Shown here: positions 31,922 through 39,224 of the stretch, piece after piece
Position numbering within the stretch: position 1 is the first letter of the stretch
Layout of the letters: every line of letters starts with the position of its first letter
NCBI RefSeq assembly: GCF_014198245.1
Contig: NZ_JACIHE010000013.1
Coordinates: 124,001 to 188,000, forward strand
Source: Bradyrhizobium sp. cir1
GTDB taxonomy: Bacteria; Pseudomonadota; Alphaproteobacteria; Rhizobiales; Xanthobacteraceae
Direction: 5' to 3'
Length of the DNA: 64,000 nt
Translations under genes and position numbers: made by a program
The notes under the pieces: model-generated
Database searches by the model: none
What the model saw: only the letters and a program-made list of their open reading frames with translations
What the model was told of the DNA's origin: nothing

Positions 31922-32782
31922 ATGCGACTCCTGAGCTATCTCCTGGACGGCGAGGCGCGCTATGGCGCGGCCGTTGCTGGCGGTGTCGTCGATCTGACCA
32001 AGCGGATCGGCCGCGACTTCTCGGATGTGAAGGCGCTGATCGCCGCCAATGCGCTCGCCGATGCGCAGGAGGCTGTTGCCGGACAAAAGCCCGACTACGC
32101 GCTGGACAAGCTCGTCCTGTTGCCCCCGGTGCTGGCGTCGGAAAAGCTCTGGTGCATCGGCGTCAACTACGCCGAGCGCAACGCGGAGTATAAAGACAAT
32201 TCGGACCTGCCCAAATATCCCAGCTTGTTCGTGCGCAGCATGTCCTCGATGACGGGCTCCGGTCAGCCGCTGGAGAAACCGAAGGTCTCCGATCAGCTCG
32301 ACTATGAAGGCGAGCTCGTCATCGTGATCGGGCAGGGCGGCCGCCACATCTCGCGCGAACAGGCGTGGTCGCACATCTTCGGTATGACCTTGTGCAACGA
32401 GGGCACGATCCGCGACTGGCTGCGCCACGGCAAGTTCAACGTCACGCAGGGCAAGAATTTCGACCGTTCCGGCAGCATCGGCCCGTGGATCGTCACGGCG
32501 GACGAGCTCGACCCGCGCGGGCCGCACGACATCGTCACGCGCGTCAACGGCGAGGTGCGGCAGCAGGACACGACGGAACGGCTGATGTTCCCGTTCGATT
32601 TCCTGATCTCCTATCTCTCCACTTTCGCAACCCTCAAACCCGGCGACATGATCGTCACGGGCACGCCGACCGGCGCGGGCGCGCGCTTCGACCCGCCGCG
32701 CTGGCTCAAGGTGGGCGACGTCGTCGAGGTCGAGTCGAGCCGCATCGGCGTGCTGCGCAACATCGTCGCCGCGGAGCAATAG
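31922..32782 (+). CDS. Fumarylacetoacetate hydrolase (FAH) family protein
   Basis: 286-aa FAH-fold enzyme. The core has LWCIGVNYAERNAEYKDN, the metal-binding Glu pair in DQLDYEGELVIVIG, GMTLCNEGTIRDW and GDMIVTGTPTGAGA. Family members hydrolyse or decarboxylate 2-oxo-dienoate ring-cleavage products (HpcE/HpaG type) or cleave acylpyruvates. Two ATGs are possible; 31922 sits 8 nt after GGAGG, whereas 31916 is too close. It is 3 bp upstream of the HpaH-like hydratase, a pairing typical of meta-cleavage pathways. Confidence 0.87.
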   Translation: MRLLSYLLDGEARYGAAVAGGVVDLTKRIGRDFSDVKALIAANALADAQEAVAGQKPDYALDKLVLLPPVLASEKLWCIGVNYAERNAEYKDNSDLPKYPSLFVRSMSSMTGSGQPLEKPKVSDQLDYEGELVIVIGQGGRHISREQAWSHIFGMTLCNEGTIRDWLRHGKFNVTQGKNFDRSGSIGPWIVTADELDPRGPHDIVTRVNGEVRQQDTTERLMFPFDFLISYLSTFATLKPGDMIVTGTPTGAGARFDPPRWLKVGDVVEVESSRIGVLRNIVAAEQ

Positions 32783-32785
32783 ACC

Positions 32786-33589
32786 ATGCTGGACAGCGCC
32801 ACGATCGAACGCCTTGCCGCGCGTCTTGATGAAGCCGAGCGCACCAAGGCGCTGATCCCGATGTTCTCGAAAGAGTATCCGGACTTCAGCATCGAGGATG
32901 CCTACGCCATCCAGCGCGCCTGGACCAAGCTCCAGCTCGGCCGCGGCCGCGTCATCAAGGGCCACAAGATCGGCCTCACTTCGAAGGCGATGCAGAACGC
33001 GGTCGGCATCAATGAGCCCGATTACGGCGTGCTGTTCGCCGACATGTTCTATGCCGACGCAACACCGATCCCGTTCGACCGCTTCCATGCGCCGCGCATC
33101 GAGGTCGAGCTCGCCTTCGTGCTGAAGGCGCCGCTGCGCGGGCCCGACTGCACCATCTTCGACGTGCTCAACGCCACCGACTACGTCACGCCCGCGCTGG
33201 AGATCCTGGAGACGCGCATGCATCGCGTCGACCCTGAGACGGGCAAGACCCGCAAGGTCATGGACACGATCTCGGACAACGCCGCCAACGCCGCGCTGGT
33301 GCTCGGCGGCCGGCCGATCCGTCCGATGGACGCGGACCTGCGCTGGATCGGCGCGCTCCTGTTCCGCAACGGCGAGGTCGAGGAGACCGGCCTTGCCGCA
33401 GGCGTGCTCAATCATCCCGCCAACGGCATCGCCTGGCTCGCCAACCGCCTCGCGCCGCATGACGAATATCTCGCCGCCGGCGAAGTCGTGCTGGCAGGAT
33501 CGTTCACGCGTCCGGTCGACATCCGTCGCGGCGACACCTTCCACGCCGACTACGGCGCCTTCGGCTCGGTGTCGTGCCAGTTCGTCTGA
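32786..33589 (+). CDS. 2-oxo-hept-4-ene-1,7-dioate hydratase-like (HpaH/HpcG family) protein
   Basis: 267-aa enzyme of the hydratase/decarboxylase family that includes MhpD, HpaH and 4-oxalocrotonate decarboxylase. Visible features: GHKIGLTSKAMQNAVGINEPDYG near residue 60, the metal-binding IEVELAFVLKAPL, ALEILETRM and HPANGIAWLANRLA. It acts on the dienol products of aromatic ring opening. The length and the RMHRVDPETGKTRKVMDTISDNA insert favour HpaH. Family membership cannot decide between hydration and decarboxylation. Confidence 0.88.
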   Translation: MLDSATIERLAARLDEAERTKALIPMFSKEYPDFSIEDAYAIQRAWTKLQLGRGRVIKGHKIGLTSKAMQNAVGINEPDYGVLFADMFYADATPIPFDRFHAPRIEVELAFVLKAPLRGPDCTIFDVLNATDYVTPALEILETRMHRVDPETGKTRKVMDTISDNAANAALVLGGRPIRPMDADLRWIGALLFRNGEVEETGLAAGVLNHPANGIAWLANRLAPHDEYLAAGEVVLAGSFTRPVDIRRGDTFHADYGAFGSVSCQFV

Positions 33590-33614
33590 AGCAACAACAA
33601 GAAGGGAGCGCACC

Positions 33615-34010
33615 ATGACCGGTCAAACGCGGCGCAAGAGCATCCACATCGGCGGCTTCAAGCACGTCAATCCGATCCCGAACGCCTGCCGCATCGGCAA
33701 TCTCGTGATGTCCGGCGTCATCCTCGGCCGCGATCCCGCGACGAATGCGATGCCGGAGAGTCTCGATGCCCAATGCGCCAACATGTTCGCGCATATGAAG
33801 GCGACGGTCGAGGCCGCCGGCGGCACCACCGACGATATCATCAAGATGACGGTGTGGCTGAAGGACCGCTCGCAGCGCGGCCCCGTCAATGTCGAGTGGC
33901 TGAAAATGTTTCCGGACGAGCATTCGCGCCCGGCGCGCCACGCGCTGCCGATGGACAACATGGATGGCGGCGCGCTGGTGCAGTGCGACTTCACCGCCGT
34001 GATCGACTGA
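33615..34010 (+). CDS. RidA/YjgF-family protein
   Basis: 131-aa trimeric RidA-fold protein. Family positions include NACRIGNLVMSGVILGRDPATN and ATVEAAGGTTDDIIKMTVWLKD, ending in a Gly-Ala-Leu-Val-Gln stretch (GGALVQCDFTAVID) in place of the usual catalytic Arg-x-x-V segment. 2-Aminomuconate deaminases belong to this family, and here the gene is flanked by ring-cleavage enzymes, so deamination of an amino-dienoate is an attractive inference. The Arg of canonical RidA imine deaminases is not evident, which weakens it. GGGAGCG precedes the start at 33615. Confidence 0.83.
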   Translation: MTGQTRRKSIHIGGFKHVNPIPNACRIGNLVMSGVILGRDPATNAMPESLDAQCANMFAHMKATVEAAGGTTDDIIKMTVWLKDRSQRGPVNVEWLKMFPDEHSRPARHALPMDNMDGGALVQCDFTAVID

Positions 34011-34022
34011 GGAGTTTTGCGC

Positions 34023-34898
34023 ATGCCGACCTATCTGCCGTTCGATCCCAATCCGCGCCGCCCGGTGAAGGCGCCTCCGCCGAAGACCATCGACAGCCAG
34101 TTCCACGTGCTGGGGCCGATCGACAAATATCCGGAGCGTCCCGGCGCCGCCTATCGGATGCCGACCGCGACCTGGGAAGCGGCGCTGCGCATGCACAAGA
34201 CGCTCGGCATCGAGCGCGGCATCATCGTGCAGACCACGACCTATGGCGCCGATCATGCCGTCGTGCTCGACGGTCTCGCCGCGATGGGTCCGAACTATCG
34301 CGGCTGCGCCAACGCGCTGGTGTTCGCGGAGGCCGACGATTCCTATCTTGCCAAGCTGCATGATGCCGGCGTCCGCGGCGCGCGCTTCAGTTTTCGCCAG
34401 GAGCTCGGCGCGGTGCTGTCGGATGCCGATTTCGCCCGCGCCATCGCCCGCATCCGCGAGCTCGGCTGGTACGTCAAGATACAGCCGGAGAAGGACGGCA
34501 TCGTCTCCAGCGTCGCCAAATACGAGAATCTCGACGTGCCCGTGCTGATCGACCACATGGCGCGCCCCGATCCGCTAGCTGGCAAGAACGATCCGAACCT
34601 GCGCAAGATGCTGGAGCTGCTCAAGAAAGGCAATTTCTGGGTGATGCTGTCGCTCGGCGAGAAGACCTCGAAGGCCGGGCCTCCTTACGACGACGTCATC
34701 CCGATCGCGCGCGCCTATATCGAGGCGGCGCCCGACCGCTGCGTCTGGGCCAGCGACTGGCCGCATCCGGTCTCGGTCAAGCAGCCGCCGAACGATGCCG
34801 ATCTGCTCGAGCTGATGTACCGCTACGCGGCGGATCAGGCCGAGCTGGAGAAGATCCTGGTGCACAATCCGGCGAGGCTGTTCGGCTTTCCGGATTAG
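34023..34898 (+). CDS. Amidohydrolase-family TIM-barrel protein (2-pyrone-4,6-dicarboxylate hydrolase-like)
   Basis: 291-aa hydrolase of the amidohydrolase 2 group, closest in pattern to LigI-like lactonases. The first metal motif, normally H-x-H, reads DSQFHVLGP, so the first His is Gln. Other features are DHMARPDPLAGKNDP, a Ser/Gly-rich VMLSLGEKTSKAG and CVWASDWPHPVSV. LigI works without metal, so loss of H-x-H need not mean loss of activity. An ATG at 34023 is preferred over a TTG at 34017. Last gene of the catabolic operon. Confidence 0.84.
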   Translation: MPTYLPFDPNPRRPVKAPPPKTIDSQFHVLGPIDKYPERPGAAYRMPTATWEAALRMHKTLGIERGIIVQTTTYGADHAVVLDGLAAMGPNYRGCANALVFAEADDSYLAKLHDAGVRGARFSFRQELGAVLSDADFARAIARIRELGWYVKIQPEKDGIVSSVAKYENLDVPVLIDHMARPDPLAGKNDPNLRKMLELLKKGNFWVMLSLGEKTSKAGPPYDDVIPIARAYIEAAPDRCVWASDWPHPVSVKQPPNDADLLELMYRYAADQAELEKILVHNPARLFGFPD

Positions 34899-34906
34899 AG
34901 CCTCCT

Positions 34907-34992
34907 CGTCATTGCGAGGAGCGAAGCGACGAAGCAATCCAGCCTATTTCCACGGAGATAATCTGGATTGCTTCGCTGCGCTCGCAATGACG
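34907..34992. repeat. Interspersed palindromic repeat, family 1, plain copy
   Basis: Runs from CGTCATTGCGAGGAGCGA to CGCTCGCAATGACG and can fold into one long hairpin with the pair GAAGCAATCCAG / CTGGATTGCTTC. It is the same family as 5930-6049 but without the nested 37-bp module. It lies between convergent genes. Confidence 0.85.
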
Positions 34993-35007
34993 AGCGCCGT
35001 CTCCACA

Positions 35008-36015
<1,008 letters not shown>

Positions 36016-36070
36016 GCGTGGGGTACCGGAGTGGAGGGGATGCGCGATCGAGGATCACATGTAGTGTCAG

Positions 36071-36163
36071 CGCGTCGGATGGGTAGGGCACTTGCGAAAC
36101 CCATCATCTTCGCCACCGAACGAGTCTGATGGGTTTCGCTTCGCTCACCCCATTCTACGCGCT
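36071..36163. repeat. Interspersed repeat, family 3 (GATGGGT / ACCCATC type), copy A
   Basis: Contains GGATGGGTAGGGCACTTGCG, GAAACCCATCAT, GATGGGTTTCGCTTCGCTCA and CCCATTCTACGC. The inverted pairs (GATGGGT/ACCCATC, GCGAAACCCATC/GATGGGTTTCGC) allow folding. Copy B is at 37435-37559 in the same orientation, so the pair brackets the plsY and cyclic-nucleotide-domain genes. Confidence 0.8.
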
Positions 36164-36204
36164 AAGGTGTTTTCCTTGACCTTTTTCGAAGGCAACTCAT
36201 CCCC

Positions 36205-36891
36205 ATGGCTTTCTGGACAGCGGGCTCGTTCGCAGTGGTGGTCGCCTATTTGTTGGGTTCGATCCCCACGGGCTATCTGGCGGGGAAACTCCTTGGGGGG
36301 ATTGATATTCGTCAGCATGGCTCCAGATCCACCGGCGCCACGAATGTGTTGCGGACCCTTGGAAAATGGCCCGCGTTGCTGGTGCTGGTCGCCGACGTGC
36401 TGAAAGGCGTGGCGGCCATCATCGTTGCCCGCGCGTTCTGTCCCTGGCTCTATGCCGCACTGTTTCCGATGCCGCCGACGGCGTCTGACCTGCAAACCTG
36501 GGTGCCATGGGCCGTTTGCCTGGCCGGAATTGCCGCGCTGCTCGGGCATAGCCGCTCGATCTGGTTGAGCTTCACAGGCGGCAAATCCGCCGCGACCGGG
36601 CTCGGCGTGTTGCTGGCGATGTCGTGGCCCGTGGGACTGGGAGCTGCCGCGGTCTTCGGCCTCGTGCTGGCTGTTGCCAGGATCGTCTCCCTGAGCTCGA
36701 TGCTCGCGGCATTGACCGCAATCGTTCTGGTCTGCGCCCTCGCGCAGCCGCTGCCTTATCGATTGTTGGTGATCGCAGGCGGCATCTACGTGATCTTTCG
36801 CCATCGCGCCAACATTCAGCGCCTGCTCACGGGAACGGAGCCGCGCCTGGGTCGAAATGGCCCGGACACGAAGGCAGAAGCGCAGGTGTAG
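36205..36891 (+). CDS. plsY: Acyl-phosphate glycerol-3-phosphate acyltransferase, cyanobacterial-like sequence type
   Basis: 228-aa membrane enzyme that acylates glycerol 3-phosphate from acyl phosphate, the first step of phospholipid synthesis. Motif 1 is GSIPTGYLAGK with HGSRSTGATNVLRTLGK, motif 2 is GHSRSIWLSFTGGKSAATGLG, motif 3 is FRHRANIQRLLTGTEP. About five spans. Enterobacterial PlsY has GSGNIGATN and FKGGKGVAT; the forms here, and IVSLSSMLAALTAI, recall cyanobacterial PlsY from memory. In GSRSTGATN an Arg replaces the third Gly-x position, which may matter for catalysis. It is probably an additional plsY; the housekeeping copy is not in the window. Confidence 0.85.
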   Translation: MAFWTAGSFAVVVAYLLGSIPTGYLAGKLLGGIDIRQHGSRSTGATNVLRTLGKWPALLVLVADVLKGVAAIIVARAFCPWLYAALFPMPPTASDLQTWVPWAVCLAGIAALLGHSRSIWLSFTGGKSAATGLGVLLAMSWPVGLGAAAVFGLVLAVARIVSLSSMLAALTAIVLVCALAQPLPYRLLVIAGGIYVIFRHRANIQRLLTGTEPRLGRNGPDTKAEAQV

Positions 36892-36954
36892 CCATCGTCC
36901 GCGCCGATATGTGCTCTGCTTGCCGCAAGTAGCGGCGGGGCGTATCCTTGCGCA

Positions 36955-37431
36955 ATGACTGTCACGGCCCCCGATCTGAAAGCGTTCCTGCTGGCGACGC
37001 CGTTCTTCGGCGGTCTGCCGGATCAAAGCCTCGACCTCCTGATCTCGATGCTGGTCGAGTGCCGCCTGGATGCCGGAGCAACCGTCGTGGCCGAGGGCGA
37101 GCCGGGACGCTCGATGTTCATCGTCAAGTCCGGTCGGCTGGCGGTGAGCAAACGCACGAATTCAGGCAGCGTCGTCCCGATTTCCCGCCTGGAGCCTGGT
37201 GATTTCTTCGGCGAGATGACGCTGATCGAAATGCAAAATCGCTCGGCCACGGTGGTCACGGAGAGTCCGACGGTGCTGTACGAGCTGACGGCCCGAAAGC
37301 TCTACGCCTGCTACAAGGCCGATATCCACGCCTATGTGATCGTCCTGCAGAACATCAATCGCGAGCTGTGCCGGCGGCTGCGCCGTGCGGATGATCGGTT
37401 TACAGCGCATCAGATGGGTGAAGACAATTGA
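36955..37431 (+). CDS. Cyclic nucleotide-binding domain protein
   Basis: 158-aa protein consisting of one Crp/PKA-type cNMP-binding domain, without a DNA-binding helix-turn-helix. The domain starts at TPFFGGLPDQSLDLLISMLV (residue 14), with GATVVAEGEPGRSMFIVKSGRLAV and the phosphate cassette LEPGDFFGEMTLIEMQNRSATVV. It ends in a helix (NINRELCRRLRRADDRF). A stand-alone sensor of this kind may act through a partner protein. It is 63 bp after plsY, so cotranscription is possible. Confidence 0.85.
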   Translation: MTVTAPDLKAFLLATPFFGGLPDQSLDLLISMLVECRLDAGATVVAEGEPGRSMFIVKSGRLAVSKRTNSGSVVPISRLEPGDFFGEMTLIEMQNRSATVVTESPTVLYELTARKLYACYKADIHAYVIVLQNINRELCRRLRRADDRFTAHQMGEDN

Positions 37432-37434
37432 CGA

Positions 37435-37559
37435 CGCGTAGGATGGGTAGAGCACTTGCGAAACCCATCATGTCTCGTCACCGAGCAGACGCCGATGGGT
37501 TTCGCTTCCGCCTTCGCTCTTTGAGCTACGGCGGACAAGTCGCTCTACCCATCCCACGC
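37435..37559. repeat. Interspersed repeat, family 3, copy B with nested module
   Basis: Same core as 36071-36163 (GGATGGGTAGAGCACTTGCG, GAAACCCATCAT, GATGGGTTTCGCTT) but carrying at 37508-37544 the 37-bp module that, reverse-complemented, differs by one base from 5943-5979 in a family 1 repeat. Ends CTCTACCCATCCCACGC. Confidence 0.8.
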
Positions 37560-38589
37560 ACGTTTCGCAAAAAGGTCTGCAAGTCCGCTGAAGCGAGCGT
37601 GATCTCTCATAGTCCCGCCGCGTATGCTCAGGTCTTGGCCAGAGAGATCCGGACGTTCAGGGAAGCCTGGTACGGCTAGAGCAACGCCATTGAGTGCAGC
37701 GAGTTTCTATGAAAGCCGAAGGCAACCAAGCCGGACAGAAGCAGCACAGTCCCAGTCACGATCAGGAAAAACGCAAACACTATCGGAGCCTCTGGTTCGT
37801 CATGAATGAGAAGACGATAATAGATAAAATTTTACCGACAATCGAAAGGAAGAATTAACCTTACTTGCGCGGTCCAACAGGCAGGAGCCTCGGCGGACGT
37901 GTCGGCGGGCTTGTGTGCTCCATGCATGTCAATTTGACCCGTCGGGCAAAACACCCGCCTCCCTCAAAACTCCGTCAACCCCCTCCCGCAAAAATATTCC
38001 ACTTTACCGAAATTCGGATTTGCGGCAGTATCGCGCCATCCCGGTCCCCGGAGAGGGGCGATCGTACGTCGTAACGAACGTGGATCGGGGTGCGGTGGAC
38101 GCGGCTGCGTCGGGCATGCGAAGGCGGGACCAGGGCGAGATGAACCTCGTGAGGTCTGGCTGCGTGCTGACGGACGGCGCCAACACCTTCGCGAAGCTCC
38201 TCGGGGCGAAGCAGGGTGAAGCTGCGTACGGCAAAACCGTGTGGTCCTGACCGTCGTTGCTACGGTCAAGCCTTGCGGAGATGCCTCGGGGCTCAACCGG
38301 GCCTGGAGACATCGTCAATTCGCGAGGTGACGGAGGCCAGAAGGAACTCGGCTCCGGGGAGAGCAGGCATAAGCCGTCAAACCACTGCGCAGGGAAGGCC
38401 GTGTGTTGGGCTTCACCTGTATGCCGCTGTGCAGTTTTCTGCGTGTGCTTTCGCACAGTGGACCGTGGGTGCCAGCCGGCACCCGGCCTTCCCTGCGCTC
38501 TCTTCAAAGAAGAGGGGCAAGGAAAACAGCAAAACTCGGGCGCCAGATGCCGCGAGAATGCTGAATCATGTCTGATTGAACGAAGAGAA
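37560..38589. other. About 1 kb without a recognisable gene; repeated or structured non-coding DNA
   Basis: No frame here has a plausible start, Shine-Dalgarno sequence and family features. The stretch begins AT-richer (37690-37860, with GATAATAGATAAAATTTTAC), unlike the surrounding coding DNA. It then carries a segment (37862-38060) rich in CCCGCCTCCC-type runs and ends in the strongly structured block at 38387-38498. I recall similar segments scattered in Bradyrhizobium genomes, which would make this an interspersed repeat, but cannot check it here. Confidence 0.5.
38387..38498. ncRNA. Structured element, possible RNA: long stem enclosing two hairpins
   Basis: Perfect 15-bp stem GCGCAGGGAAGGCCG (38387-38401) / CGGCCTTCCCTGCGC (38484-38498). 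Inside it are CTGTGC (38427-38432) / GCACAG (38453-38458) and GGGTGCC (38467-38473) / GGCACCC (38478-38484), a multi-branched fold. Just after it is CTCTTC-AAA-GAAGAG. Which strand is transcribed, if either, is unknown. It matches no RNA family that I can name. Confidence 0.4.
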
Positions 38590-38664
38590 TGGTGCTGCCA
38601 GACAGGATTGAACTGTCGACCTCTCCATTACCAATGGAGTGCTCTACCACTGAGCTACGGCAGC
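38590..38664 (-). tRNA. tRNA-Thr (anticodon GGT)
   Basis: Minus-strand cloverleaf starting at 38664: acceptor GCTGCCG pairs with TGGCAGC (one G-T pair); D-arm GCTCAGTGGTAGAGC; anticodon arm CTCCA-TTGGTAA-TGGAG with anticodon GGT; T-arm GACAG-TTCAATC-CTGTC; discriminator A; encoded CCA at 38592-38590. All stems pair properly. It reads ACC/ACT threonine codons. Confidence 0.95.
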
Positions 38665-38979
38665 ATGTGCTGGGATCAGAATCGGCCGCCACGGGGGCCT
38701 ACCAAGCGGGCCGATATCTGCCACAAGCCCCCCTCCTGTGCAAGCTTGCTAGGCCCGTGAAAACGAGAAAATCGGGCCGATATCGGGGCTAAAATGCCCG
38801 TTTTCGCTCGAAACGACCGACTCTCCCCGATTCGGGGTCCGATATCCCCGCCCAACTGGCCAGTTGGCCCGGGGGGCGGATTCGATCCATTTCGAGTTTC
38901 GCACGATCGGATTGCGCTCGCCTCTTGAGCTGCCATGTTCGTTGGGCATGTTATGGCCGATCCCGGCGATGGACCATTG

Positions 38980-39180
38980 ATGACTGACCGGAACGACAAG
39001 AACGCGAGACAGGACTCGAGACGGGGCCCGGCGTCCCGGGACGACCGGCTGAAATCGGCGCTGCGCGAGAATCTCAAGCGACGGAAGCTGCAGGCGCGCG
39101 AGCGCGCCGCAATCACCGAGCCCTCGCAGAATGACGATGGTTCCCTAAATGAGGGGACCGCCGGCAAGACCGGCGATTGA
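38980..39180 (+). CDS. Small charged hypothetical protein (66 aa)
   Basis: 66-aa hydrophilic protein dominated by Arg, Asp, Asn and Lys, including RDDRLKSALRENLKRRKLQA, predicted helical, followed by a disordered acidic tail. It has no membrane span or known domain. In-frame ATGs at 38953 and 38935 could extend it; 38980 was chosen because the conserved-looking part starts at MTDRNDKNAR, but no start has a clear Shine-Dalgarno sequence. I recall similar short genes in related genera near murA; murA is not here. The 38666-38979 gap upstream holds three CCGATATC motifs and a 16-bp palindrome. Confidence 0.6.
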   Translation: MTDRNDKNARQDSRRGPASRDDRLKSALRENLKRRKLQARERAAITEPSQNDDGSLNEGTAGKTGD

Positions 39181-39224
39181 AGTCCGGCGATTGAATACCG
39201 GCAGCTAGATTGGAATGAGCGGGA

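Noticed and set aside
37428..37679. 83-codon plus-strand frame after the cyclic-nucleotide-binding gene
   Set aside because: Its first half is the translated interspersed repeat (the MGRALAKPI reading also appears in the other copy at 36071), so it is not a gene.
38590..38664. Integrated element at tRNA-Thr or tRNA-Phe
   Set aside because: No integrase gene and no duplicated tRNA 3' end was seen near either tRNA.
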